Positions 37,910 through 50,621 are shown, numbered from the stretch's first letter. The stretch: DNA of 64,000 nt from Druceiella hillmani (GCA_039881145.1 JAYKKI010000023.1:4502501-4566500); one strand, 5' to 3'. Numbers and translations are program-made. The notes: a model not told the origin generated them from the letters alone.

Positions 37910-38880
37910 TTTTAAATTATTGTTTTCAAAGTATAGTCGCCACGGCTGTCATTGTGGTTACATTCCATAGAATCTCTGAGGAAATTTGAACATCTCTTGT
38001 ATAGCCTTTTCGAATTCATTCACGGTGTCCTGGAATTGTATTCAGTTTAGATTTTATTCTTGTAATCATTACAAATCACATGGTTCAAGGTCCAGGCTGT
38101 ATGACAGATGGACTATAAATTCTATACCCAATGTAGTCAAATATTCGATCGTTCAATTGGTTAAGTGTATGGAGACATTGTCATGATGAAGAATTCTACT
38201 GCGATGATGTTGCTTTTCATCTTATCCCAAAACGACAGGCAAAAAATGCTGGTATACTAGTCTGATTTTTCCAGTTCTTTTAATTTTTTAGAACAATCTG
38301 CATAATAACCCATTCGTCTAAAGACAAGGCGATCATCTTTTTCTCCATCTCATCCATATCCTTTCCTCATATTTGTAAGAAGCTCTCAGAAATAAATATA
38401 CCCTGTGCAGACTGCCATTAAGCTTCGGGTTCGTAGCAGTGTATTCAGTTTTTTTTATCTGATATGATTTGGATACAGTATGTCAATGATATCTGTAGAG
38501 TTTTTCTAACATTTCACAACACCTATCAATTAACTGTGTTTTTGGACTTCGTTGAAATCGTGATATATTCACCCAACACAAAGCTTCTCAACTCCTAAAT
38601 GCCCATGTAGAATTTAAACTTGCCCATCACTAGAGACACCACATTGTTGTTACCTTTAAGTGTTTAGCAACATCTCTCATGCAGATCATCACTGGGATAA
38701 GTACGACTACGCTTGAACATGTTAAACCGATTGTAAACACTAGCACGGGACGGGGTTTCATCATAAAATGCCAATCGAAGTCGATCATAACTTTGTTGCC
38801 TATTGAGACGACAACTAAAGTCAAAAAAATTATCGAACGAAAATTTTCTCATTTTAAATTCATCTTGACACAAACACTTT
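37910..38880 (-). mobile_element. mariner transposase remnant, near full length
   Basis: Minus-strand fragments are in order. The N-terminal HTH region 'SYDRLRLAFYDETPSRASVY' and 'NRFNMFKRSRTYPSDDLHE' lies at about 8690-8830 within the 38-kb block (38690-38830). Next come 'CYEPEA' with 'WQSAQ' near 38400-38440 and 'DNVSIHLTNRTIEYLTTLGI' near 38120-38185, which is the catalytic-domain segment following HHD. The C-terminal 'NEFEKAIQEMFKFPQRFYGM' lies near 37960-38025. Many stops and shifts. It is of the same general subfamily as the remnants at 178-1110 and 41110-41400. Confidence 0.87.
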
Positions 38881-38928
38881 CAAGTTAATTTTTAAAAAAA
38901 TATTACAAATTCTAGCAAACCTCAATAT

Positions 38929-39325
38929 AGTACCAAAGACTTAGATTTTCGATATTTGCTTTTATTACAATTATTACAAATGACTAGTACTAAGTACTTT
39001 CAGTGCTGTCATATGTTTTAAAACATGGTTCAACGTAGAGCGGTTTTAAAAAAATCTCCATGCTTTAGTATTTTGTTAGTTTGTTTTAGGGTTTATAAAA
39101 AATGAAATAAGTCTATAATGTTAACAAGTACCAAAGAGTTAGATTTTCGATATTTGCTTTCATTACAATTATTACAAATGACTAGTACTAAGTACTTTCA
39201 GTGCTGTCATCATATGTTTTGAAACGTGGTTCAACATAGAGTGGTTTTAAAAAAATCACCACGCTTTAGTATTTTGTTAGATAGTTTGCTTTAGGGTTTA
39301 TAGTAAATGAAATAAGTTAATAATG
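38929..39325. repeat. 198-bp tandem duplication beside mariner remnant
   Basis: 'agtaccaaag(a/g)' starts at 38929 and 39127. The copies share 'ttagattttcgatatttgct', 'gactagtactaagtactttc' and 'cttta(g)ggtttata' with small differences (for example 'gtcat' versus 'gtcatcat'). Confidence 0.92.
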
Positions 39326-40915
39326 TTAAATTGTTTGGGTGTTTGCAGACAATTCATTTTCGAACTCGCTTATATTCTAAATAAATTAGATTGACAAAAA
39401 AAAGATTCCTTACGAGTTCAATTTTCAAGTTTGAAGGAAAATGTTTTCTATGAAAATGAAACTTAACTAAATTTTTCAAGAGGTTGGCAAAAGCATGGTC
39501 ACAAAATCATAATTACATATTAAATAGATCAAATTGCGATAAGAGGGTATTTATAAATTATTTTTTTATTATTTTTGTAATATTTTTTTTATCATTTGGC
39601 TGTAAAATCGAGTTAACCCTTCAGGCATTCATGCACTTAGTAACAATATGCCTAGCACCACACATATGTGAATAGTAGAGTTGGAGTGAGATACGCATAC
39701 ATTTCTAAGATCCGTGTGTGATGGATCTTAGAAATGTATCTGTAGGGGTTAAAAACAATTCCAGGGGTAAAAATATAATTAAAAATGTTAGAAAATTTAC
39801 AATAATCGTTGTGGATGTTATAGTATGCTGTTAAATATTTTTTGCACAATTAAAGTTTAGTTTCATGATTAAATATAGTGACCAAAGTGACAAAATTCTG
39901 CAACTAACATAAGACATGATCTCATTATTTTTGAAAATGTTACTTTTGTACAACAAGCAGTAATCCAATACACTAGAAATTTAGTACTATAAAGTTTCAT
40001 AATTGCTTTCCCTGTTCAGTTGTAGATACGTTATCAGGATTCTAAACATGTCTGTTTCAAGAGAAATGAGCTTACATTCAATTTGAATATTGAAATTGAG
40101 TTCTCTAACTGTCTCCTAGTTCGAATTCAAGTTTATTCTCAGGTCCTCATTTGTGTTGAAATCGTTCAATAAGCCGAGCCAATGACTAGTCGAATTTTCT
40201 ATAGCCATGGCAGTCATATTTGTCAATATTATTTTCTGAAGGACGTGCTTATTCAATTATTGCCTGAAAAATGTACAAATTTTATTCATAAAAGTGTCTT
40301 TAAACTGTACATATTATTTGTTATCTTGGTATTCTATATTTTATTTAGATTTATCCATAGTTTTTTTTGTTATGATATATTTTAATGCAGTCTCTGTTTT
40401 CTTATATGTTTTATTGGTGTCTGGACTCTCATCCTTGACTTTTTTTCTACAAGAAATTGTCTTTATTATAGAATATATAATTTTTAGTTTATTCGGTCTT
40501 TATCTGATGTTTACCACATGAAACCTGGTAGTCGTCAGTTGCCCATCAATTAATCAAATAATTTTTAATATATTTTGTATGGGGGTTTTACTTTCTTCTT
40601 ATAATTATATTTCCTGTTTATATAATATATAACTATTAAGTTTCACCGCCAAAGTAACAGATGCATGCTGTTACAGGAATATGCTTTTTCCACCTTTATA
40701 GGCAACTTCAAAAGAAAAACCCCATTGTATAGTTTCAATTCATAACAGTACTTACTACATCCAGTTTTTGCGTGACAATGTCGAATATAGATTTGGGTGA
40801 CCTGCATAGAATTTCCCAATATTTCGTGACATCAATGAACAGGGTGATGTATATGAGTTTTGATCGAATCATGTGGTATTTACCTAGCTCAAAGTTTTCT
40901 GACGTTAAATGTTCT
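39326..40915. other. Intergenic AT-rich stretch
   Basis: No coding signal; short open frames are low-complexity and hydrophobic by composition. Contains the small hairpin at 39697-39739. Confidence 0.55.
39697..39739. repeat. Perfect 17-bp inverted repeat
   Basis: Arms atacatttctaagatcc and ggatcttagaaatgtat, 9-base spacer (gtgtgtgat). No oligo-U tail or coding context; function unknown. Confidence 0.85.
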
Positions 40916-40921
40916 AGTGAT

Positions 40922-41009
40922 AGTTTACCACGATCTAGGTTTCATTGTATGACAACATCTTCAGGTCGGCACAACGAGATGTTACAAAGAAACCTAGGTC
41001 ATGGTAAAG
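40922..41009. repeat. Imperfect inverted repeat, about 21-bp arms
   Basis: Left arm gtttaccacgatctaggttt(c) and right arm gaaacctaggtcatggtaaa are complementary at about 18 of 21 positions. A second inner pair (acaacatct / agatgtt) lies inside. Probably the terminus of a non-autonomous element. Confidence 0.65.
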
Positions 41010-41025
41010 AATTTAAATAAAGTAG

Positions 41026-41105
41026 AAATAATACTACATCACATAGTTTCATTCAATTGTAAATAATGAATCTCTACAAAATTAATGCCAAATATATTCA
41101 CTGTT
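41026..41105 (+). repeat. Second copy of the 8.05-kb dispersed repeat
   Basis: 'aatactacatcac(a/g)tagtt' followed by 'ttcattcaattgtaaataat' and 'gaatctctacaaaattaa' matches 8044-8120 at about 85-90%. It lacks the opposite hairpin arm found at 7989. Confidence 0.85.
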
Positions 41106-41109
41106 CTAC

Positions 41110-41400
41110 TGGTAGGTTACTTTTTTGTCAGTCTTTATTCTGAACCAAACAGCACTGATGTTATCTTCAGTTATCGCTTTGGAGGGATCCCCTTCACGTA
41201 GATCATCACTGATTGGAACAACCAGGTTTGAACTCGTTAAACCATTTGTAAACTGTAAGCACAGGACGGGGCTTCATCATAAAATGTTAATTATAGTTTT
41301 CTTGCTCATTGGGACTGTTGAGTTTTTCCCTAATGAAAAGTTATCCTATAACGACCATAAAAAATCAAACTAAAGTTTTCTTGAATTTAATTCATCTTGA
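41110..41400 (-). mobile_element. mariner N-terminal fragment
   Basis: Minus strand reads 'LTFYDEAPSCA', then after a shift 'VYKWFNEFK', 'SDDLREGDPSKAITEDNISA' and 'VWFRIKTDKKV'. This is the HTH and linker of a mariner transposase ending where the catalytic domain would begin. Remainder absent. Confidence 0.83.
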
Positions 41401-41460
41401 TGCGATACACAATTATCAAATATCCATCGATTTTAAAATCAAGCAAAGTACCCCAATAGA

Positions 41461-41796
41461 TTAATGAAGAGTTCGATTTCGAATCACTTCGATGTCCGTC
41501 TGTTTGAAGTTATTTCATATAATAATTTTAAATTTAGCACGGATGTAGAGTATGATCACGTATCTAGAATGAAAGATGAAGACCCAGTAAAGAAAGTTTT
41601 CACCGCAAAACCTCTAACAACTCGCAGAAGAGGTAGACCAAAATTACGATAGATCGATTCAGTGGAAGAAGATTTTAACATTCTCAGGATAAAGAACTGG
41701 AAAACCGAAGGCGAAGAGTAGAACGTCCTGGGAGAATCTCCAACAGAAGGCCTTGGCCCACCCTGGGCTGTCGTGCCAAATATGATGATGATGATA
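41461..41796 (+). mobile_element. RTE-like non-LTR retrotransposon 3' end
   Basis: Plus strand encodes 'TTRRRGRPKLR', stop, then 'IDSVEEDFNILRIKNWKTEG' and, after a further stop, an echo of 'SPTEGLGPPWAV'. This is the C-terminal tail of an insect reverse-transcriptase ORF (pattern 'RGRPKxRWIDxVExDLxxLxxxNW ... ALAHPGLS'). It is followed by (ATG)n at 41782-41796, the microsatellite tail usual for this class. 5'-truncated and mutated. Confidence 0.75.
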
Positions 41797-44700
41797 TAGA
41801 GTATGATGGCTTAATTATATACGTGAAGTATAAAAGTTCTATTCTAGTGATTAATTTCAGGGGATAAACAGGAAAATAAAAAAATATGTATCAAAGGGAT
41901 TGTGAAAATCAGAAAATAAAAAAATATTTATCAAATGGTGTCGAATGAAAATATATTGAAGCACGAATTCAACAATACATATGATGTATTTTTTTATTTC
42001 AATATTTTTCAAGAAAAACACTTTAAAAATTGCTGTTACTCTTATCCTCGAAAAGGATCGGTCAACAAATCTGAAAAAACATGAAAATTACGTATAGGTT
42101 CAACCAAAATAATAGCAAGGTTAAGTATTATAGACAATTTAATTGTTTATTTCCTTATAACTTTTGTCTTTATATGTTCATCAAAATTGTTAACTTAGCT
42201 CAGTTAAAACAATCCCACTCAGCTCCTTGCATATGCGGTGTAATACAATATCGGAGTGCATTACTATTGACAATTTAAGTGGGAGACTGTCGGCACTGCA
42301 TTAATTGTACAATTACCATTGCACTTGACCAATTTTTTTTATTACCGTCATACAAATGGCCAGTTCTAGGAACTTTTAATTTAAGTTAAATATACATTTC
42401 ATAGATGTCACACAAAATGAACATGTTGTTTTATTGATACTTGAGCAATTAAAGATCATATGCAATACATCCAGCAAATAATAATCTCCCAGTACCTGAT
42501 ATTTTTATTCAACGAGCTTTTTAACTGCTACTTGCATGAACTGTTATATAAACGTATTCTATTTATTTTTAATGTTCATAGCAATTATAGTTAATAATTA
42601 AACAACAAGTACTTTCTTTTATTGAATGAATGTTATACACCTTATTGTCTGTAATTACATAGCCATAGGGGTAAATAAAAAACTGATCAAGTGCAAATTA
42701 GGATATGCACAAAGTAAAGTTCCATAGTTGTCTATTTGGATAAAATGTACTAGCAGTTTATTACAAATTAACCGATATAATTTTAAATACAGGAAAATTA
42801 CAATCACTTGATAGACAATGTGACCTGAAGATCTTGACGACTATTACAATAAAATAGACTAAGTAGGAAAAAAATATGTTTTCAAATTTTCTTTAAATCT
42901 CTGTTAATGAGTGGTAATACATATTAATCCACAGTTATTCATATGCTGACTCAAGCCATATACAGGGAACAGCAAGTCAATTGAAATTTTATGAAAGTAG
43001 GTAAAAATAAAACGAGCAACAGAAACTATTTCTCCCGTTGCACAGTGCGACTTTAATAGAATTAGAATTTAAAGTTTTGAGGATCGTTTTTTGCAGAATA
43101 TATATTTTGTATACCATTACTATGTTCAAATCGCGTGTTAATTTAGCATGGAAACGGATAACATAATTTTTTTACGAAAAATTTGAATGGACTTGGTATG
43201 AAAAATTCGTTTATTTCTGAAACCTCAAAATCGTTGTATTCTTACAGAAGGTCATAGTACTAATTATTCGTGATTTATTGACATACTCCACTTCACGGCC
43301 ACTACCGTGGATTTTCGGTCCGATGTTAAATTACGTGACATATTTGAGCATAATAATGGTAAACAAAAACTATAAAATTTAAAATTTCTGAGTCTGTGAA
43401 AGCCGATTTTTAGCCCACTCTATGGCGAGTTACACCTAACACTGGAATATTAAAGGAATTCTGGAAATATTGTGCGTGTTATTTAATTTCTTATTAAAAT
43501 AAGTAATAGAAATTCTTTCTAGATTATAATTTCTCCTGGCGTATACGGGGGCAAAAAACTTGCAAAGCTGGCATTAATTACAATTAATTTGCTAAATTAT
43601 TTTACTTATTAAAATTACTTTTAACTTTACTTATTAAAATTATTTTACTTATAAAAATACATAGTAATAGAAATTTAAATATATTCTTTCGAATAATCCT
43701 TTTTAATTTTCCAAGCGTCGTCAGTACTAAATATATAAATAATCTAAACAATCATCTATTGTTATATTTATGGGTATAATGTCATTATTTTCAAAGATAC
43801 GTTAATGCAGCAAAATCATCATCCTCAGCATCACCATTACCATTTTCATCACTACTTTTGTTCCCATTCCGATTTTTCTCATCAAAACATTAAAAAATGA
43901 AGTCATGATTAATGATTTCGTTTAATGAAGAATAAATAAATTGAGATGATGCTTTGGAAAATCTTAGAGCTTTTTCTCTTTCTATTTACTTGAGATTACG
44001 GAATGCAAACTCAATAATAAAAAGTTTAAAATGCCTATTGGATTTCTTCCGATTGCATTTTATTGAGTTCCGTACCCTGTACTTTTTAAAATCTGTATTT
44101 CCTGCTTCCTGCGATTTTTCAATTAAATAACCTGTTGACGAAAGTGCTGAGGATATGAATACCGGTCCACGGATCAGATATTTACCTATGTAAAGTTGGA
44201 GGCATGTCGTACCAAGAATACTTTAAAACGAAATATCTGGCCGTATCGTACGCGAAGAGATGATATTTTTGATTTTGTATCTCTCAAATCCACTATATAC
44301 CGCTATTAAAATTATGTTAGTTTTTTTAAGTAATAATTAATTTTTTTTCATTTTATTTAACTGTAGTGAACCTCTTAATTATTTTTTGTTTTACTATATA
44401 GTTTATTTTTCTGTAAATAAGTAACAATGACAAATAAAGGTTCTCTATGGACAGAACGAACGGCATATAATGAAAGATAAAGATAAACATATTTTGGTTA
44501 TTGGCGCGGACAGTTCTGCATCACAGATGTTCTGCATTTTGAAGCTGTGTTTAGAAGAAAACATTTGACCTATACTCAGGTTTAAATTTTTATAATTTAG
44601 AATTAATTAAATTACTCTTCTCACAATGTTTTCGCTGTTCAAGCTTCTTTATCATAAAGTCATATCGTTTTTTTAAACTACCTTCTGCGGAACATTTCAT

Positions 44701-45575
44701 AATATCAACAAGTTTCTCGTAATGGGTAATGTATTTAAATTTTGTTCCTAAAGTCAAACGACGTGTAACGAGTAATTCAGAAAAACTAAGAAAAACACTT
44801 TTTTGACTAGCCATATAAATCAATGCCCACAATTAAACAAGTAGCAAAAAGTTATTATTTTTTTATTTTAATGGTACAGAAATAACTTAAAAAAGAAAAT
44901 GATCACTTGATTTATTAGGAACCTAACTGAAGTATTATTTGTTTCTAGTTTTCATTATAATTATATTACAATAAACTATTATATTAATTTCGCCTATTTT
45001 ATATAAATTAAAACAAATTAATAATTGTTAAAATATTGTTACATATCTGAAGTTGAAGATTCCGTAGCTAAATTATATTAATATTAACTAATTTTAGTGA
45101 CAAAATATTTAAAAGACATCTAAAATAGATCACCCCTGACAAGTCGTAACAATAGTGCAATATTCTAGCAGAAATTATAGAAAATATCTGAATATTTAAA
45201 TACTGTGAAATCGTGTGTTGGTAGGTAGTCTACTGAACTGATATAAGTTATTTTAAAATACTTTTAATTTTTCTGTTTTCTGCCAGTTTTTGAGGGTACT
45301 TGCCCCAGTGTGGCTGTTAAATCTCTTACCAAGCGAAGCCTTCAATAGTTACTTTTCGTTCGGATAATATGAAGTTAGGTAATGTTGCCTATAAGGGCGT
45401 AGGTACGTTACAGCAACAGTATATCCACCTACCACTATTAACTGACGAAGGCGCATTTTGAATGATCATTTTTGTGGAATGTTATGTTTTTCAGTCTTTT
45501 AAGACCTTCTCTGAAAATATTTTTTGAAAGAAACTGCAGTCGAATATTTTCAACGAATTACCCATTTTCAACGAA
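41797..45575. other. Intergenic AT-rich stretch, no gene recognised
   Basis: No recognisable coding or transposon domain. An 80-codon minus-strand frame at 44590-44832 has fairly normal amino-acid composition but matches nothing I know and has no obvious splice or promoter context. Confidence 0.5.
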
Positions 45576-45579
45576 TTAC

Positions 45580-46208
45580 CTATGGTCCAAAATTTTTTTT
45601 AGGTTGAGAACATCGTGACAATCATTTAAAAAAACATTAGTTCCGCGAAAATCAACAGTTTAGAAGTTAAGATTTTTTTGTACTTTTTTGAAAGATCTTT
45701 ACTCCAGTCATACATCAGTTTTGTTTGAAAATTATTTCACTAAATCACATGAAATTTGGTATGGAAGTACGGTACTTATGTAAGTATGCAATCAGCGATT
45801 GTTGTTTTAATTCTTAGCTTCTGCTATGTTTGAAACTTTATGTTGATTTTTTCTGGTTTGAAAAAAAATATACACTTACCAAAATCACTGTAGTAAAATC
45901 TGTACAACTAGAGATTTGCTTATGATCTTAAAAACTACTTTAGGATATGATGATAAGCTAGATAAAAAAATGTAGTGGTGTAGCTATTGCAACATCTTCA
46001 CAAATTAACACCATATCACTACGTCTCTAAATGTGAAATTTCTGCTATAATCGAAATTTTATCAAAACTAAGTGTGTTTATTTAAAAAAAAAAAACATTA
46101 ATTCAAGTCAGTTTATAACATCTAAACTATTAATTTTCGTGGAACTAATGTTTTTTTAATGACTTATCATGATGTTCTCTACCTAAAAATTTTTTGGACA
46201 ACCCTAAA
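45580..46208. repeat. Palindromic element: inverted 85-bp arms about 460 bp apart
   Basis: The left arm (45580-45664) contains 'ttaggttgagaacatcgtga' and 'aaacattagttccgcgaaaa'. The right arm (46122-46208), reversed, contains 'ttaggtagagaacatcatga' and 'aaacattagttccacgaaaa'. About 80% identity. Compatible with a foldback/MITE or two inverted copies of one repeat. Confidence 0.8.
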
Positions 46209-47099
46209 TTTTTTTTTTGCTTTGGGCCACCTTAGTACAGGTTCAATCAACTTGCCAGTTTCCAAAGTTTTAAACTTTATGTTTATGAAATTTACACATA
46301 GGTTTAAAATAAATTGAAAAAATGAAACGCATTAAAAACATTTAATCTCTCCAGACAGGTTAAGGGGTGACAAACATTTTTTTTCGCAAACCTCACCGAG
46401 TAGAATATAATTGCAGAGGTCTTTTAAAGTGAAATTGAGGTTTCGTTTACCATTTTTAGGGTTTCAATTGGCAAAATCAGACCCATATAGTTTCGTCCTG
46501 TCCATCCGTCTGGTCATATTTTTATATAGAAAAATGAATAACAAATACAAAGCATTTATTCTAAAATATTTCCAAAATTTGCATGAATACTTGTGTTTAA
46601 AAATTTAATATTATTTATTTTTTTTTACATTTGAGCTCTGCAATACATCACGCAATGAGTATTTCATAGTGGCTTAGATGTTATCTTACTAGCGTGGTAA
46701 AACAGATTTCCAGTTGTTCGATAATATCTTTGACGCGTATATTAAAATTAAAAATTCTATTAAAATTTTTAAAACTGTTGTTATTCATAGTTTTAAGTTT
46801 TCACCTCTTTCGACAGTCCCCATGACTACCTACGTTTTTTTTTATATAAATAAGCAATTTTTTCACATTTATGTTTTTCATTTCAGCTCCGATTTTTTGC
46901 GCAAGTTTTGATATTTTAAAAAAATAATTTGTTAACATTAGTCACAGCTATTTAGACCCGTCAGATTTTATGTCAAGTAGAATTGAGTTTTACGTGATAT
47001 CGGTAGGTATATGAGAAAATTAACATATTTCTTTGAAATGCTCATCCGAACTATCAGGATGTGACTGTGTCAAAGACACGTCTTAGTTAACGAATAATA
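46209..47099. other. Intergenic AT-rich stretch
   Basis: No gene or repeat recognised; chance open frames only. Confidence 0.5.
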
Positions 47100-48860
47100 T
47101 TTTCTTTGTGAACGTTTTTCCTTCTTATCTGGTTTCAGGTATAGTCCCGTTGTAGTTGGCGTGGTCGGATGCTGCGAATTTGTTATATTCTCAGTCTCGT
47201 TTTACTCAATAATATGGGATTTCATAGATAGAACTCGATTGTTGTACGGAAACTTTTAACAACTGTATACGATTTCTGTTTTTCAACTTGCCTTTAAGAC
47301 GAATATAGGTCGATATTACACTGACTTTTCTTAATTGTCAACTCTTATTACCATTCTCTACTAATGTTACGCAAGATGTTTTTTTCTCTATAGATGTTGG
47401 TGAGAGCTGTAGGTTAAGACTTAATGGAGCATCGTAGTTCCTCGCGTCAAAATGTATACTGCGCGGAAGTTTCCTGACTTGTGAAAACAAACTAAAAATA
47501 GCGGCGCCTAATAGTCCTGCACTTCATCGCCTAATAGTCGTTCACCAGATCTACATCACTATTGACTATGTAGTCAGGAGAGAGCTAGTTTGGTCGGTTA
47601 CCAATTAATACTCGTCGTAGTGTAAGACAATTTCTTTATTATTCGTTTACTAATTATAAAATATACTATTACTAGAACTAGAAGTTGAACTCAAAGTCGA
47701 ACTGATGACTATAACTATCCCGATGACACACCCGGGGTCACACCAGGGGTTACGAACCCGCGGCCGACCGGTCGTCCTATTGGTTACGCTTTCCTACTCT
47801 GCGTAAAAATGTTATCGATCTGTTCGCTATCAAGTAGCCTAATTGCATTTTCGATCTTGATGATAGATTCGGAGCTATCCTGCCAAGTTCTATCCCTCAA
47901 TTTTGTTATCATTGGATTAACTGAATGTCCCCACTATGGTAGCAAATTAAAGACGTATTTAGGTCAAAATCACAAAATGGGAAATATTTAAATATGTCCT
48001 AAATTATTGTTACGTTAATAAATAATACGATTATCAAATTATCTTCTACGCTCATCCCTATCTAAACTCGTCCAGCACAATCAGAAACAATGACATGCCA
48101 ATCAAGCCGGCAGCTACAATCGGTCGCAACGCTTCTAGACTTCTCGGAGTCTTGAAAAAAATGATAATCACCATCAATGTCACCAATAAACTCGTCCCGC
48201 AAATATAGCGCGCGCAGCACAAGCCAAGCCTAGCCCAGCTGGCGACCGCCTCCTAGTTATTATTCCAAGCACCGGACCTGGCCAATGGCCACAATTATAC
48301 ATATTCCTCATCAACAGACATTGCCCATTTAGGCAGAGGGCGCAAAAAGCTAACACGGATCGCTTTATAAGTCGCAAGGGACTTACAGGGCGGCCGCAGC
48401 TTCTTTCATTGGCAAAAAGCGGGTTTGCGCCGAGAGCGACGCAGCAGATGTGCGCAGAGTAATCCCTTGTAGGATCGCGGCTGATTTTTAGTTTTATTTT
48501 CGCGCCTAGGCGAATGCGACGATAAAGGACGCGAGGTACCGCGTCGCTTTTTGCGCGAGATTCGACCGCGGCGCGGCGCGAAAGCGGTCATACTCGTAAC
48601 GGCGGGAGGGGAAAAACTGTATTTATTGGATATTTATGGCCCAAGTCGTGGGAGCGTCTGAATGGATTCGCAATAATGCGCCGACTTAAATGGGCTTTGT
48701 TTGCGTGCAATGTTTGGTGGGCGAGCGAGGTTCGCCGCTGATTGGCGTGTCGAAACAAATATAGGTTCGTTAGGACGTCGTTTTGTGATGCTCGATTGTG
48801 TAATTAGGTCCGATGCGCGCACTGCGGCCTTGCAAAACAACAAACGAATTATGGTCGGAT
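47100..48860. promoter_or_regulatory. GC/CpG-rich region, possible promoter or 5' exon of an unidentified gene
   Basis: G+C rises sharply, with clusters of CG, highest at 48370-48620 (for example gaccgcggcgcggcgcgaaa). Open frames of 61-125 codons on both strands overlap each other and look like by-products of high G+C. Possible promoter words include CCAAT boxes (gattggcg near 48738; gccaat reversed near 48409). On the minus strand ATGAAAGAAGCTGCGGCCGC is followed by CCT|gtaagt near 48385-48408, which could be a very short first coding exon with a donor; this is speculative. A short direct repeat cgcctaatagtc lies near 47505-47540. No protein recognised. Confidence 0.4.
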
Positions 48861-48869
48861 ATGGTTTTG

Positions 48870-49260
48870 CGCCATTTTATGACGCGTGTTTTTTTTTAAA
48901 TAAACTGTGTAGGAAACTATATTTTTTAAAAGATATAAGGAGTGTAAAGCAGAGAGAATTTTTTGAATCCACTCGATGTCATGAAACTTACGTGGGCATA
49001 AATATAAATGGAGAAACTACCAAACTACAATTGGTAACAACATTTTTACGCGGATTTATGACGTGTGTTTTTTTGTAAGTAAACTTTGTAGGAAACTATA
49101 TTTTATAAAAGACACAAAAACGTGAAGGAGAAGGAATTTTTTAAATCCACTCGATGTCATGAACCCAATTAGGCAATTCATGTTTATGAAAGGAGAACCT
49201 CCCAAACTACAATTGATAACTAAATTTTTACAGCATTTTATGACGCGCGTGCAATTTTAA
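48870..49260. repeat. About 180-bp tandem repeat, two copies plus a partial third
   Basis: 'tttatgacgcgtg' type starts occur at 48877, 49056 and 49238. Between them 'aggaaactatattttttaaa', 'aatccactcgatgtcatgaa' and 'caaactacaattggtaac' recur. It borders the right edge of the GC-rich region. Confidence 0.88.
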
Positions 49261-50228
49261 TTTTACCCCACACGTCAACTTACCGATAAGTTTGAATGCA
49301 ACTTTTTTTAATCTACCGATAAGTTCAAATGAAATTTTTTTAAAATGTTTTTTCCTACAAACGCCGGGTTATTGATTGTGTTTGGTAAAATATATATTTA
49401 CCTACATGAAAATGTGAAGAAATATGGCAGCCGAAAGATGTTTTAGCATACACACTGTGAACTCCTTTTAATAAGAATTTTATAAAAGTTTTTACAAATT
49501 CTTTATAAAAATCTTTGAATAAATTAGGCAAATATGTTATTATATAAGATATTGAATCAACCAGATATAGAACAGCAACCTTTCAGTGGTTTTGTTTAAT
49601 AATATCGCCTGGTTGTGTAACATAAATTTCTTATTTTAATTTCACTGTATAAGAGTACATAAACACGAAAAGTTGTAGAACGAGACATTCGAATCAACTA
49701 AACATTTGGAAAAATATTACAAAGCATATCGTATAAAACATATATAGAATCAACTATATAAAAAACGAGTAAACTTTTCAGCGATTCAGCAAGTTACTTT
49801 TTGTGGTTTCATTTGAAAATATCACGTGCTTATGTTGTCACATTTTTTAATAATTTTACATCAAAAGAGCAAGTAAAGACGAGGAGTTGACGTGTATTGT
49901 GCAAGTTATTTAATTCACCGCTTTACATACGATTACAGAAACCTGACAATTGGAGATCGTTGCATTAAAGATAAATAGATAATAATCTTATATTTTTATA
50001 GATAACTATAGAATTTTTTACCTTCTTCTTAAATTGCCTTGTCCTCAGAGAATAGCCATTACCATAATTATCATCGATTATATCGTTAGTACAAGTTGCA
50101 ATATATGCAGAATGTATTTTTCCTTACGATATTTTTGCGCAAAGCTGATTCCTCTTATCGTTCTAAACATAAAATATTTTGAAGAATGTGATAAAACCGT
50201 AATGTCTCTTCATTATGAAGTGAAAACT
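49261..50228. other. AT-rich spacer, no gene seen
   Basis: Nothing recognised on either strand. Confidence 0.5.
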
Positions 50229-50231
50229 TTC

Positions 50232-50470
50232 TTGAGCAGTAAACGAAGCTGAGGCGTTCGCTTGGATCGGTGACGCTGTGCCCTCACGTTCGGATCGGTG
50301 ATGCAAAGCTCGGATTGGTAAGTGTTATTCGGGTACACTCGAATTCCCTAGGAATCAGCCAAGCGAGTTCAGTTTCTAACACGGAATGCATCCTTTCAAG
50401 AATTACGTTCTATTATTGAATAATGTTTTATTTGAATTTGATTAATATAATACGCGTATATTATTTTTTC
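50232..50470 (+). repeat. Dispersed repeat, left copy (inverted partner at 56.5-56.8 kb)
   Basis: Shares with the reverse of 56505-56771 the landmarks 'gagcagt(a/g)aacgaa(g/a)ctgag', 'tcggtgacgctg', 'cgggta(c/a)actcg', 'atgcatcctttcaag' (second copy gtgcatcctttcaag) and 'tataatacgcgtat'. The middle is diverged or rearranged. Continues rightward into the tandem motif and tRNA-Pro. Confidence 0.85.
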
Positions 50471-50570
50471 GACTAATAACCCGTTTTTTGTGTTGTCGGC
50501 TCTTTTCGACTAATAACGGACAGTTTTTTTGTATTGTCGGCTCTTTCCGACTTAATTTGGCCAGTTCTGT
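50468..50570 (+). repeat. Tandem motif, two to three units, shared with 15.4 kb
   Basis: 'gttttttgtgttgtcggctc' + 'ttttcgactaataac' and 'gtttttttgtattgtcggct' + 'ctttccgacttaat', then a decayed 'ggccagttctgt'. It is followed, as at 15.6 kb, by a 'cttaaaacttta' stretch. Confidence 0.8.
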
Positions 50571-50621
50571 TAGATTAGTGTATCGCATTAAATTGTCTTA
50601 AAACTTTATATAAATATAGTC

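Noticed and set aside
44590..44832. 80-codon minus-strand frame MWALIYMASQKSVFLS...
   Set aside because: Composition is plausible, but there is no homology I can name and no promoter, splice or neighbouring exon support.
47720..47790. tRNA-like B box (gcgggttcgtaacccc, minus strand)
   Set aside because: No complete cloverleaf can be drawn around it; the T stem does not pair and there is no acceptor stem.
48180..49078. Open frames of 61-125 codons on both strands in the GC-rich block
   Set aside because: They overlap one another, resemble no protein family known to me and are expected from locally high G+C; kept only as part of the GC-rich region.
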